DNA of 64,000 nt from Planosporangium mesophilum. GTDB taxonomy: Bacteria > Actinomycetota > Actinomycetes > Mycobacteriales > Micromonosporaceae. This document shows, one piece after another, positions 24,359 to 33,129 of this stretch. Each line of letters begins with the position of its first letter. Position 1 is the first letter of the stretch. The translations under genes and the position numbers were made by a program. The notes below the pieces were generated by a model. The model had not been told where the DNA came from, ran no database searches, and saw nothing but the letters and a program-made list of their open reading frames with translations. Location of the stretch: positions 36,207-100,206 of the forward strand of contig NZ_BOON01000010.1 in NCBI RefSeq assembly GCF_016863255.1. Direction: 5' to 3'.

Positions 24359-25058
24359 GTTGGACAACGTAACGCTGCTGTACGGGCGGATCCAGGCCCT
24401 GCACGGCATCAGCCTGACGGTCGACGAGGGCGAGATCGTGGCGCTCATCGGGGCCAACGGCGCGGGCAAGACCACGACGATGCGCGCCATCTCCGGTCTG
24501 CGCCCCGTCGCGTCGGGCTCGATCCGCTTCAACGGCGAGGACATCACGCGCCTGCGTGCCGACCTGCGGGTGGTGCGGGGTCTGTGCCAGTCGCCCGAGG
24601 GTCGGGGCGTCTTCCCCGGCATGTCTGTCCTGGACAACCTCGACATGGGCGCCTACACGCGCAAGGATCGGGCCGGTATCGCCGCCGACCTGGAGCGGGT
24701 GCTGACCCTCTTCCCGCGCCTGAAGGAGCGGGCCAAGCAGGCGGGCGGCACGCTGTCCGGCGGTGAGCAGCAGATGCTCGCCGTGGGCCGGGCCCTGATG
24801 AGCCGGCCGAAGCTGCTGCTGCTCGACGAGCCGTCGATGGGGCTGGCGCCGATGCTGATCCAGCAGATCTTCGACATCATCACCGAGATCAACCAGCAGG
24901 GCACCACCATCCTCCTGGTCGAGCAGAACGCACAGCAGGCACTGTCCCGCGCGCACCGAGGGTACGTGTTGGAGACCGGGAACATCGTGCGCTCCGGCAC
25001 CGGTACGGAACTGCTCCACGACCCAGCCGTCAAAGAGGCGTACCTCGGCGTGGCGTAG
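24348..25058 (+). CDS. livF: Branched-chain amino acid ABC transporter ATPase LivF
   Basis: A 236-residue ATPase, the usual LivF length. Walker A is GANGAGKTT, signature LSGGEQQMLAVGRAL, Walker B LLLLDEPSMGLAP and the switch histidine is replaced by glutamine in LVEQNAQQAL, as in other LivF proteins. It overlaps livG and is the last gene of the operon. A strong hairpin follows 4 nt after its stop. Confidence 0.95.
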   Translation: MLLELDNVTLLYGRIQALHGISLTVDEGEIVALIGANGAGKTTTMRAISGLRPVASGSIRFNGEDITRLRADLRVVRGLCQSPEGRGVFPGMSVLDNLDMGAYTRKDRAGIAADLERVLTLFPRLKERAKQAGGTLSGGEQQMLAVGRALMSRPKLLLLDEPSMGLAPMLIQQIFDIITEINQQGTTILLVEQNAQQALSRAHRGYVLETGNIVRSGTGTELLHDPAVKEAYLGVA

Positions 25059-25062
25059 GGTG

Positions 25063-25095
25063 GCGCCGACCCGTACCCGCTGGTCGGGTCGGCGC
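25063..25095 (+). terminator. 11-bp hairpin after the liv operon
   Basis: A perfect 11-bp stem (25063-25073 with 25085-25095) with an 11-nt loop directly follows livF and precedes the polar amino-acid transporter operon. It likely ends the liv transcript. Confidence 0.7.
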
Positions 25096-25136
25096 TGCCC
25101 CAGCGAGTCACATCAGTACAGGAGGGTTTGCAAACG

Positions 25137-26075
25137 ATGTTTCTCCCCAACCGCGGCAAGGGTGCCGCCCTGACGCTGGCGGCCGCCGCCGTCACGCTGT
25201 CGATGGCGGCATGCGGTGGCAGTGGTGGCTCCGGTACCGGCGGCACGACCAACACGACCGTCGACAAGGCGCTGGCCGACAAGGTGCCGGCCGCGATCAA
25301 GGCTGACGGCAAGATCCTCGTCGGCAGCGACACCACGTACGCGCCGAGTGAGTTCCTCGGCCCGGACGGCAAGACGGCCCAGGGCTTCGACGTCGACCTG
25401 TTCAAGGCCGTGGCGGAGAAGCTCGGCCTCAAGGCCGAGTTCCAGACCGCGACGTTCGGCGACATCATCCCGGGCGTGACCGAGTCGGGTAAGTACGAGA
25501 TCGGCGTCTCGTCGTTCACTGTCAACCCCGAGCGGCTGGCCAAGGCCAACATGGTGACCTACTACTCGGCCGGTACGCACTGGCTGACCAAGAAGGGCAA
25601 CCCGGCGGGCATCAAGCCCGACGAGGCCTGCGGCAAGAAGATCGCGGTCCAGAAGGACACGGTGCAGGTCGACGACATCACCGCCCGCTCGAAGGCGTGC
25701 ACGGACGCCGGCAAGCCGGCGATCACGATCGACCCGTACCCGGCGCAGGACTCGGCGACGAACGCCGTGGTCACCGGCAAGGACGACGCGATGCTGGCCG
25801 ACTCGCCGGTCATCGCGTACGCCGTGAAGCAGACCAACGGCCAGTTGGAGACGCTCGGCGCCATCTACGACTCGGCGCCCTACGGGTACGTGATCAAGAA
25901 GGACCAGACCGCCTTCGCGGAGGCGGTCCGTGACGCGGTGAAGGCGCTCATCGCGGACGGCAGCTACAAGAAGATCCTGGAGCAGTGGAACGTGCAGGCG
26001 GGGGCGATCTCGAACCCCGAGCTGAACCCGAGCGCCGACGGGGGAGCGGCCCCCAGCCCCAGCGCCAGCAGCTGA
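25137..26075 (+). CDS. Polar amino acid ABC transporter substrate-binding lipoprotein
   Basis: A 312-residue lipoprotein of the family 3 solute-binding type (glutamate, glutamine, arginine class). ATG at 25137 is 10 nt after GGAGGG; the TTG at 25128 is too close. The signal ends at LSMAAC. The mature protein opens ILVGSDTTYAPSEFLGPDGKTAQGFDVDL, summarised by the motif QGFDVDLFKAVAEKLG, and continues with GVSSFTVNPERLAKANMV. The C-terminus is a Ser/Pro/Ala-rich tail of about 20 residues. Two cysteines (near residues 163 and 184) may form a disulfide. It heads a three-gene operon. Confidence 0.93.
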   Translation: MFLPNRGKGAALTLAAAAVTLSMAACGGSGGSGTGGTTNTTVDKALADKVPAAIKADGKILVGSDTTYAPSEFLGPDGKTAQGFDVDLFKAVAEKLGLKAEFQTATFGDIIPGVTESGKYEIGVSSFTVNPERLAKANMVTYYSAGTHWLTKKGNPAGIKPDEACGKKIAVQKDTVQVDDITARSKACTDAGKPAITIDPYPAQDSATNAVVTGKDDAMLADSPVIAYAVKQTNGQLETLGAIYDSAPYGYVIKKDQTAFAEAVRDAVKALIADGSYKKILEQWNVQAGAISNPELNPSADGGAAPSPSASS

Positions 26076-26077
26076 TC

Positions 26078-27055
26078 ATGGCAACTGACATCACCGACGT
26101 GCGGGCACGGCCTGAACCCATCAAGGCCGTACCCGTGCGGCACCCCGGCCGATGGGTGAGTGTCGCCGTCCTCGCCGTACTGGCCGCGATGTTCGTCCAC
26201 GTGCTCGTCACGAACCCGGCGTTCCAGTGGTCGTTCATGTTCACGAGCATGTTCAACCCGCCGATCATCGACGGCGTGCTGCGCGGCACGCTCGGCATGA
26301 CGATCTGCGCGATGCTTCTCGGCGTGACGCTCGGGGTCGTCGTCGCGGTCATGCGTCTCTCCGACAACCCGATCCTCCGGGTGGTCGCCTGGCTCTACAC
26401 CTGGTTCTTCCGCGCGGTGCCCCGCGTGGTGCTGCTGGTGCTGTTCGGCAACCTCGGCATCCTGTGGAGCCGGCTGGAACTCGGCGTGCCGTTCGACACC
26501 CAGCTCGGCACGCTGTTCGGCCTCTCCAACCTGCACCTGCGCATCGGCGGGCTGGACTCGCGGGACCTCCTCTCCGGGTTCCTGGCCGGTCTGCTGGCGC
26601 TCTTCCTGTCCGAGGCGGCCTACATGGCCGAGATCGTGCGCGCCGGTATCCAGTCGGTGGATCCGGGCCAGGGCGAGGCGGCCGCGGCGCTCGGGTTGAG
26701 CAAGGGGCAGATCCTGCGCCGGATCGTCCTGCCGCAGGCCATGCGCGTCATCGTGCCGCCGACGGGCAACGAGACGATCGCGATGCTCAAGGACACCGCT
26801 CTGCTGATCAACGTACCGGTGATCTACGAGCTGTTCTTCCAGTTGGACGCGATCGGCAAGCGGACGTTCCAGACCTTCCCGATGCTCGTCGCGGCGTGCC
26901 TGTGGTACCTGGCGCTCACCAGCGTGCTGCTGGTCGGGCAGTACTTCCTCGAGCGGCACTTCTCTCGCGGGTACGGCCAGCCGGCGCGGGCCAGGTTGAA
27001 GCTGCGCGGGCTCGCCGCCGAGCAGGGCGGCGGCGGACAGGGGGTGGCGGGGTGA
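26078..27055 (+). CDS. Polar amino acid ABC transporter permease
   Basis: A 325-residue HisM/GlnP-type permease. ATG at 26078 lies 2 nt after the binding-protein stop. The family block [17 protein letters not shown] near residue 65 and the coupling loop [24 protein letters not shown] with [18 protein letters not shown] are textbook. Most relatives are 220 to 250 residues; the extra N-terminal region (about 35 residues) and an insert between helices ([16 protein letters not shown]) account for the longer length. The stop overlaps the next gene's GTG. Confidence 0.94.
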   Translation: MATDITDVRARPEPIKAVPVRHPGRWVSVAVLAVLAAMFVHVLVTNPAFQWSFMFTSMFNPPIIDGVLRGTLGMTICAMLLGVTLGVVVAVMRLSDNPILRVVAWLYTWFFRAVPRVVLLVLFGNLGILWSRLELGVPFDTQLGTLFGLSNLHLRIGGLDSRDLLSGFLAGLLALFLSEAAYMAEIVRAGIQSVDPGQGEAAAALGLSKGQILRRIVLPQAMRVIVPPTGNETIAMLKDTALLINVPVIYELFFQLDAIGKRTFQTFPMLVAACLWYLALTSVLLVGQYFLERHFSRGYGQPARARLKLRGLAAEQGGGGQGVAG

Positions 27056-27819
27056 GCGGCCAGCCGATGGTCAAGGCCGAGAACGTCCACAAGTCCTTCG
27101 GCCGCCTGGAGGTGCTCCGGGGCATCGACCTGGAGGTACGCCAGGGCGAGGTGTGCTGCGTGATCGGCCCCTCCGGGTCGGGCAAGTCCACGTTCCTGCG
27201 CTGCATCAACCACCTGGAGAAGGTCAACGCCGGACGGATCTGGGTGGACGGCGACCTGATCGGCTACCGCGAGCGCGGCGGCAAGCTGTACGAGCTGCGC
27301 GAGAAGGACGTCGCCGCCCAGCGACGCGGGATCGGCATGGTCTTCCAGCGGTTCAACCTGTTCCCGCACATGACCGTGCTGGAGAACGTCATGGAGGCGC
27401 CGCTGCGGGTACGCGGGGAGTCCAAGGCGGAGGTGCGGGAGCGGGCCCTGCGGCTGCTCGACCGGGTCGGGCTGTCCGCCAAGGTCGACACGTACCCGGG
27501 GCAGTGCTCCGGCGGTCAGCAGCAGCGGGTGGCGATCGCCCGCGCGCTCGCGATGCGGCCGAAGCTGATGCTGTTCGACGAGCCGACCAGCGCCCTCGAC
27601 CCCGAGCTGGTGGGGGAGGTCCTCGACGTGATGAAGGACCTGGCCGCCGAGGGCATGACCATGATCGTCGTCACGCACGAGATCGGGTTCGCCCGGGAGG
27701 TCGGGGACTCGCTGGTCTTCATGGACGGCGGCGTGGTGGTCGAGTCCGGCGGACCGCGCGACGTGATCGCCAATCCGCGGCACGAGCGGACCCGTTCGTT
27801 CCTGAAGAAGGTCCTCTGA
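27052..27819 (+). CDS. Polar amino acid ABC transporter ATPase
   Basis: A 255-residue ATPase of the GlnQ/HisP type starting at GTG 27052, overlapping the permease stop. Walker A is GPSGSGKST, the Q-loop region is [19 protein letters not shown], the signature [16 protein letters not shown], Walker [15 protein letters not shown] and the H-loop [12 protein letters not shown] 10-residue insert ([18 protein letters not shown] region) is common in this branch. It is the last gene of the operon; a hairpin follows at 27894. Confidence 0.95.
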   Translation: MSGQPMVKAENVHKSFGRLEVLRGIDLEVRQGEVCCVIGPSGSGKSTFLRCINHLEKVNAGRIWVDGDLIGYRERGGKLYELREKDVAAQRRGIGMVFQRFNLFPHMTVLENVMEAPLRVRGESKAEVRERALRLLDRVGLSAKVDTYPGQCSGGQQQRVAIARALAMRPKLMLFDEPTSALDPELVGEVLDVMKDLAAEGMTMIVVTHEIGFAREVGDSLVFMDGGVVVESGGPRDVIANPRHERTRSFLKKVL

Positions 27820-28088
27820 CGGTCCGTTGGACCATCCGCTTGACGGGTCGGCGCACCCGAAGGTCCCGGCCATGATCGCCGGGCGTCCGGAACGGCGGTA
27901 CCCGCGGTGGTACCGCCGGCCCGGGGGTGGCGCCGTACCCTCGACCCCGACGCTGCCGCCTCGCTGCGGCGTCGACGTCGACACGGACGCCCTCAGGCCG
28001 CCGTCGGCGGAGCTGCGGTAGGGGTGGCTCCGCCGACGGTGTCGTGGCCCGGCACCGGTGTTTTGATCGAAACTCTCCAGGGCAATCA
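27820..28088 (+). promoter_or_regulatory. Intergenic region with two perfect hairpins
   Basis: No gene is supported in these 269 nt. A 9-bp stem with 6-nt loop (27894-27902 with 27909-27917) probably ends the upstream operon. A 13-bp perfect stem (28001-28013 with 28027-28039, loop 13 nt) lies 50 nt before the DUF6328 gene and could be a second terminator or part of that gene's leader. Confidence 0.55.
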
Positions 28089-28655
28089 ATGACGATCAGC
28101 GTCCAGGTTGCCCATGGGGAGGTAGCGGCGGTGGTCACGGACAATGCCGGGGGCGACGCGGCGGTCGACGGTCGGACGGAGACACCCACGGAGCGGGCCG
28201 ACCGCAACTTCAACGAGCTGCTCCAGGAGCTACGGGTGGCGCAGACCGGGGTACAGATCCTGTTCGCGTTCCTGCTCACCCTGCCATTCACGCAGAACTT
28301 CGCGAGGATCACCGAGCAGCAGCGGACGGTGTACCTGGGCACGCTGATCGCCACCGCACTGGCCACCTCCTGCCTGATCGCCCCGGTCAGCCGCCACCGC
28401 CTGCTCTTCCGGCGCCGGCGCAAGCCCGAACTGGTCGACGAGGGCAGCCGGCTGGCCATCGCGGGTCTGGCGTTCCTGCTCGTCGCGGTGGTCGGATCGG
28501 TGTACCTGGTCTTCGACGTGGTGGTGGATACCGGCGTGGCCGCCGTGGTCGCCGGGGCGATCGGGGCATGGCTGGTCCTGATCTGGTACGTGCTGCCGCT
28601 GCTGCAGCGCCGCAAGCTCCCCCGGGAGGACCCCGGACGTGTGACGCGGTCGTGA
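28089..28655 (+). CDS. DUF6328-type membrane protein
   Basis: A 188-residue protein of unknown function. ATG at 28089 is preceded by a weak CAGGGC. The conserved core starts ERADRNFNELLQELRVAQTGVQILFAFLLTLPF, recognised by the motif RNFNELLQELRVAQTG, which I associate with actinobacterial DUF6328 proteins. Four membrane segments follow, with the loop SRHRLLFRRRRKPELVDEGSRLA. No catalytic residues are apparent. It lies just upstream of polA on the same strand but polA has its own promoter. Confidence 0.85.
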   Translation: MTISVQVAHGEVAAVVTDNAGGDAAVDGRTETPTERADRNFNELLQELRVAQTGVQILFAFLLTLPFTQNFARITEQQRTVYLGTLIATALATSCLIAPVSRHRLLFRRRRKPELVDEGSRLAIAGLAFLLVAVVGSVYLVFDVVVDTGVAAVVAGAIGAWLVLIWYVLPLLQRRKLPREDPGRVTRS

Positions 28656-28675
28656 AGCCGTGCCGATATCGGGTC

Positions 28676-28698
28676 GTGTCGGAGGGGCGGACTAGAGT
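28676..28698 (+). promoter_or_regulatory. Candidate DNA-damage promoter of polA
   Basis: GTGTCGGAG, 8 nt, TAGAGT, ending 8 nt before the polA GTG. It resembles the RecA-independent damage promoter of mycobacteria (TTGTCRGTG, 8 nt, TAnnnT) at 7 of 9 upstream positions. The short gap to GTG predicts a leaderless mRNA. Confidence 0.5.
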
Positions 28699-28706
28699 CG
28701 CAGGGC

Positions 28707-31406
28707 GTGACACCTACGTCGGCTGACACCACCCCGCGGCTCCTCCTGCTGGACGGCCACTCCCTCGCATACCGGGCGTTCTACGCCCTGCCGGCGGAGA
28801 ACTTCGCCACCAAGACGGGGCAGACGACCAACGCGGTGTTCGGCTTCACGTCCATGCTCATCAACATGCTGCGCGACGAGAAGCCGACCCACATCGGGGT
28901 CGCCTTCGACGTCTCACGGCAGTCGTTCCGCACCGAGCAGTACGCCGAGTACAAGGCAGGCCGGGCCAAGACCCCGGACATCTTCACCGCCCAGGTGAGC
29001 CTGATCCGCGAGGTCCTGGACGCCCTGGGCATCCGGTACGTGGAGAAGCCCGGCTACGAGGCCGACGACGTGATCGCGACCCTGGCCCGCCGGGGCCGCG
29101 ACGCCGGGATGCAGGTCGGCGTGGTCACCGGCGACCGGGACGCGTTCCAGCTCGTCGACGACGCCATCACCGTGCTCTACCTCAAGCGCGGCGTCTCCGA
29201 GATGGACCGGATGACGGCGGAGAAGGTCACCGAGCGGTACGGGGTGGGCCCGGACTGCTACCGCGACTACGCGGCCATCGTCGGCGAGGCCAGCGACAAC
29301 CTGATCGGCGTGCCGGGGGTCGGCCCGAAGACCGCCACGAAATGGATCGGCCAGTACGGCAACCTCGACGGCATCATCGCGCACGTCGACGAGATCAAGG
29401 GCAAGGTGGGGGAGAGCATGCGCGCCCACCTGGCCGACGTGATGCGCAACTACGAGCTCAACCGGCTGGTCGACGACCTGGAGTTGCCGCTCGGCCCCGA
29501 CGACCTGCACTGGCGCGGCTGGGACCGCGAGGCGGTGCACCAGCTCTTCGACACGCTGGAGTTCCGGATCCTCCGGGACCGGCTCTACCAGTACCTGGAG
29601 GCGGTCGAGCCGGAGGCGGAGGCCGGCTTCGAGCTGGCCTGTACCGTGCTCGGGCCCGGGGCGGTGAAGGCCTGGCTGGACGAGCACGCCGGCGTCGGCG
29701 CGCCGGTGGGCGTCGCCGTCTCCGGTGCGTTCGGCAAGGGTACGGGCGAGCTGACCGGGGTGGCCCTCGCGACCGCCGACGGCGAGGCCGCCTGGTTCGA
29801 CCCGGCCGGGCTCGACGCGACCGACGAGCCGGCGGTGGCGCTGTGGCTGGCCGATCCGCAGCGGCCGAAGGTGCTGCACGACGTCAAGCCCGCGATGCTC
29901 GCGTTCGCGGCGCGCGGCTGGGAGCTGAGCGGGGTCAACACCGACACCAAGCTGGCGGCCTACCTGGCCATGCCCGACCAGCGCTCCTACGACCTGACCG
30001 ACCTGGCGCTGCGCTACCTCCAGCGCGAACTGCGCGTCGAGGAGCCCGGCGACGGCCAGCTCACCCTCGACGGACTCGGCGACGACGACGCGGCCGAGCG
30101 TGGGCTCATGCTGCAGGCGCGCGCCACGCTCGACCTGGCCGACGCGATCGCCGCCGACCCGATCCGCGGCGGCGAGCACAACCAGAGCCTGCAGCGCGAG
30201 GTGGAGCTGCCGCTGTCGGAGATCCTGGCCCGGATGGAGCAGGCCGGCATCGCGGCCGACACCCACTACCTGTCGGAGCTGGAGTCCCAGTTCGCCGCCG
30301 AGGTCAAGGCGGCTGCGCAGGCGGCGTACGAGGTGGTCGGCCGGGAGTTCAACCTCGGCTCGCCCAAGCAGCTGCAGGAGATCCTCTTCAACGAGCTGGG
30401 GCTGCCCAAGACCAAGAAAATCAAGACCGGGTACACGACGGACGCCGACGCGCTGCAGTGGCTCTTCGTCCAGACCCAGCACCCGCTGCTGGAGCACCTG
30501 CTGCGCCACCGGGACGTGGCCCGGCTGAAGTCCACGGTGGACGGCCTGCTCAAGTCGGTCAGCGAGGACGGGCGCATCCACACCACGTTCAACCAGACCG
30601 TCGCGGCGACCGGCCGGCTGTCGAGCACCGACCCCAACCTGCAGAACATCCCCATCCGCACGCAGGAGGGCCGGCGGATCCGGCGTGCCTTCGTGGTGGG
30701 TGAGGGCTTCGAGTCCCTGCTCTCCGCGGACTACAGCCAGATCGAGATGCGGATCATGGCGCACCTGTCCAAGGACGAGGCGCTCATCGAGGCGTTCAAC
30801 TCGGGGTTCGACTTCCACGCCGCCACCGCGTCGTCGGTCTTCTCGGTCCCGGTCGACCAGGTCACCCCCGACCAGCGCCGCAAGATCAAGGCGATGAACT
30901 ACGGCCTCGCGTACGGTCTGTCGCCCTACGGACTCTCCCAGCAGCTCGGCATCACCCCCGCCGAGGCGACCACGCTGATGGAGGAGTACTTCGAGCGCTT
31001 CGGCGGGGTGCGCGACTACCTGCACGCCGTGGTCGACCAGGCCCGCCGCGACGGGTACACCGGGACCGTGCTGGGCCGACGGCGGTACCTGCCCGACCTC
31101 AACAGCGACAACCGCCAGCGGCGGGAGATGGCCGAGCGGATGGCCCTCAACGCACCGATCCAAGGCTCGGCCGCCGACATCATCAAGGTGGCGATGCTGC
31201 ACGTCGACGCCGCGCTGCGCGAGTCCGGCCTGCGGTCGCGGATGCTGCTCCAGGTGCACGACGAGCTGGTGTTCGAGGTCGCGCCGGGGGAGCGGGAGGC
31301 GCTCGAAGCGCTCGTACGCACCCAGATGGGTACGGCGTACCCGCTGGACGTGCCGCTCGAGGTCTCGGTCGGCGTGGGCCGGGACTGGCAGGAGGCCGAG
31401 CACTGA
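28707..31406 (+). CDS. polA: DNA polymerase I
   Basis: An 899-residue repair and Okazaki-fragment polymerase. GTG at 28707 lies 8 nt after a -10-like TAGAGT, so it is probably translated from a leaderless mRNA. Residues 1-300 form the 5'-3' nuclease (LLDGHSLAYRAFYALP, then GYEADDVIATLA, GDRDAFQLV, GVPGVGPKTA). The middle domain lacks the Asp-x-Glu of the E. coli proofreading site, as in other actinobacterial enzymes, so it is probably exonuclease-inactive. The polymerase domain has TGRLSSTDPNLQNIPIR, motif A SADYSQIEMRIMAHLS, motif B RRKIKAMNYGLAYGLSPYG and motif C QVHDELVFEV. Convergent with the Uma2 gene, 15 nt away. Confidence 0.98.
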   Translation: MTPTSADTTPRLLLLDGHSLAYRAFYALPAENFATKTGQTTNAVFGFTSMLINMLRDEKPTHIGVAFDVSRQSFRTEQYAEYKAGRAKTPDIFTAQVSLIREVLDALGIRYVEKPGYEADDVIATLARRGRDAGMQVGVVTGDRDAFQLVDDAITVLYLKRGVSEMDRMTAEKVTERYGVGPDCYRDYAAIVGEASDNLIGVPGVGPKTATKWIGQYGNLDGIIAHVDEIKGKVGESMRAHLADVMRNYELNRLVDDLELPLGPDDLHWRGWDREAVHQLFDTLEFRILRDRLYQYLEAVEPEAEAGFELACTVLGPGAVKAWLDEHAGVGAPVGVAVSGAFGKGTGELTGVALATADGEAAWFDPAGLDATDEPAVALWLADPQRPKVLHDVKPAMLAFAARGWELSGVNTDTKLAAYLAMPDQRSYDLTDLALRYLQRELRVEEPGDGQLTLDGLGDDDAAERGLMLQARATLDLADAIAADPIRGGEHNQSLQREVELPLSEILARMEQAGIAADTHYLSELESQFAAEVKAAAQAAYEVVGREFNLGSPKQLQEILFNELGLPKTKKIKTGYTTDADALQWLFVQTQHPLLEHLLRHRDVARLKSTVDGLLKSVSEDGRIHTTFNQTVAATGRLSSTDPNLQNIPIRTQEGRRIRRAFVVGEGFESLLSADYSQIEMRIMAHLSKDEALIEAFNSGFDFHAATASSVFSVPVDQVTPDQRRKIKAMNYGLAYGLSPYGLSQQLGITPAEATTLMEEYFERFGGVRDYLHAVVDQARRDGYTGTVLGRRRYLPDLNSDNRQRREMAERMALNAPIQGSAADIIKVAMLHVDAALRESGLRSRMLLQVHDELVFEVAPGEREALEALVRTQMGTAYPLDVPLEVSVGVGRDWQEAEH

Positions 31407-31421
31407 CCGCCGGGCGTCACT

Positions 31422-32012
31422 CTACGGGGTGATTTCCCGGATCGGCAGCCGGATCGGGAACGGTTCGTCGAGCACCAGTTCGTCGGCGCTGTTCGCCAAC
31501 TCCTTGTATACGCCGTTCGTGAGTGTGTACGCGTAGACGTGGACCGGATCCTGCTCCACCCGCCAGAGGTTGGGGATACCCGCTTCGGCATAGACGGCCG
31601 GCTTCTCCAGCCGGTCGCGGCGCCGGGTGCCCGGTGAGACGACCTCGACCACCAGCATGACCTCGTGCGGCATCAGAAAGTGGTGGGTCCGGCTGACCTC
31701 CGCCGAGTACAGCAGGACGTCGGGCTCGCAGGTTCTGTTCGGCGTCACGGCGACGCCGACGGCGGTGGCGACGTCGAGGCGGTCCGGGCAGCGCTGGCGT
31801 AGCCAGGCCCACAGCAGGTTGCCGATGGTCTGATGACCCAACGACGGCGAGGGGACCACGACCATTACTCCATCGACGAGTTCGACGCGGGGGGCATCGT
31901 CTGGGAGGGCGAGAACGTCTTCGATCGTGAAGTTGGCCAGCCGCTGCCGGAGCGGGTCCGGGGACCACGACCGCGCCCCCGGGTCGATCGGCTCTGCGCT
32001 CATGTCGGTCAC
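31422..32012 (-). CDS. Uma2-family putative restriction-endonuclease-like protein
   Basis: A 196-residue protein of the Uma2 (DUF820) family, which adopts a PD-(D/E)xK nuclease fold. The pattern is present: RVELVDGVMVVVPSP, EPDVLLYSAE supplying the Asp, VVEVVSPGTRRRDRLEKPAVYAEAGIP (motif VVEVVSPGTRRRDRLEK) and a conserved W in NLWRVEQ. ATG at 32012 is used; an ATG three codons later is also possible. Most family members have unknown roles and occur in large numbers in cyanobacteria and actinobacteria. It stands alone between polA and a methyltransferase, with no toxin-antitoxin or restriction partner visible. Confidence 0.88.
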   Translation of the reverse strand: MTDMSAEPIDPGARSWSPDPLRQRLANFTIEDVLALPDDAPRVELVDGVMVVVPSPSLGHQTIGNLLWAWLRQRCPDRLDVATAVGVAVTPNRTCEPDVLLYSAEVSRTHHFLMPHEVMLVVEVVSPGTRRRDRLEKPAVYAEAGIPNLWRVEQDPVHVYAYTLTNGVYKELANSADELVLDEPFPIRLPIREITP

Positions 32013-32064
32013 GCTACCCAGGATCCCGCGTCCGGGGAGGGGCCAGAAGGGAGGGGCCAGAACG

Positions 32065-32862
32065 CTACGGCTTCTCCGCGACGAAGATCGCCGTACCGGG
32101 GAAGACGCGCCCCCGCAGCGGGCTCCACTGGCCCCAGATCTGCTCGTGCCCCTCGGGCCACTCCGGCTCGATCAGGTCGGTGAGCACGAAGCCGGCCGCG
32201 ACCAGCTCCCGGATCCGGTCGCCGAGCGTGCGGTGGTGCTCGACGTAGGTCGCCGCGCCGGACTCGTCGTACTCCACGTACGGCGTGCGGTTGAAGTACG
32301 AGTGGACCGCGACCAGGCCGCCCTCGGTCGGGTCGTCGAGGAAGATCCAACGCATGGGGTGGGTGACGGAGAAGACCCACCGGCCGCCGGGGCGAAGCAC
32401 GCGGAACACCTCGCCCATCAGCCGCGCCGAGTCGTCGACGAACGGTACCGCGCCGAAAGCGGTGCATACGGTGTCGAAACCCTCGGAGTCGAACGGGAGG
32501 GCGAGGGCGTCGCACTGCACCAGCGGTACCCGTACCCCCGATTTTTCGGCGGCCTGGCGGGCGTGCCGCAGCATCCCGGTGGACAGGTCGGCCGCCACCA
32601 CCCGGGCGCCCTGCGTCGCCAGCCAGCGCGCGGCCGCGGCCGCGCCGCACCCGATCTCGAGGATCCGCCGGCCGGCGACGTCGCCCAGGAGGCGCGCGTC
32701 GGCCTCACGGAGCCCCTCGGGGCACCAGACGAAGTCCACGTCGCCTAGGAACTCGCCATGTTCGGCCTGGTAGGCGTCCGCATCAGCGTCCCACCAGCCA
32801 CGATTGGCCCTTCGATTCTCGCCGGAGGTCACCGACCGCCGGGTCACACCCGCATCGCTCAC
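32065..32862 (-). CDS. Class I SAM-dependent methyltransferase
   Basis: A 265-residue methyltransferase. The SAM-binding motif I is ILEIGCGAAAAARWLA, the acidic motif II is VVAADLS, and FDTVCTAFGAVPFV with LRPGGRWVFS completes the fold. A Trp-rich opening (RGWWDADADAYQAEHGEFLG) is typical of an actinobacterial subgroup of unknown substrate. GTG at 32862 is used; TACCGT lies 8 nt upstream of it on the minus strand, again suggesting a leaderless transcript. It is divergent from rpsA, separated by 267 nt. Confidence 0.92.
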   Translation of the reverse strand: MSDAGVTRRSVTSGENRRANRGWWDADADAYQAEHGEFLGDVDFVWCPEGLREADARLLGDVAGRRILEIGCGAAAAARWLATQGARVVAADLSTGMLRHARQAAEKSGVRVPLVQCDALALPFDSEGFDTVCTAFGAVPFVDDSARLMGEVFRVLRPGGRWVFSVTHPMRWIFLDDPTEGGLVAVHSYFNRTPYVEYDESGAATYVEHHRTLGDRIRELVAAGFVLTDLIEPEWPEGHEQIWGQWSPLRGRVFPGTAIFVAEKP

Positions 32863-33129
32863 GGCCGACCACGGTACGTGGTTATGCGCTCAACAAAAAA
32901 GATCGGGCAGATTCTTGCGGCGGGTGCGGGGGACCGTTGGACCATGTGGTATTGCGCACGGTAGGCTGTTCGATGCACTCGTGGGCCGCGTGTCTCGGCA
33001 GGGAGCAGACCCGCTAGTCGTCAACACAACCGGTCCTTCCTCTGGATGGCCGGGTCGTGGTCGGTGACGGGTCCTCGAGCGCACCGCAGGTCACCGCCTG
33101 ACACCCATCCGACCGGAGCAACAACCCAC

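Noticed and set aside
28914..31403. An 829-codon minus-strand open frame opposite polA
   Set aside because: Pure antisense shadow; polA motifs are complete on the plus strand.
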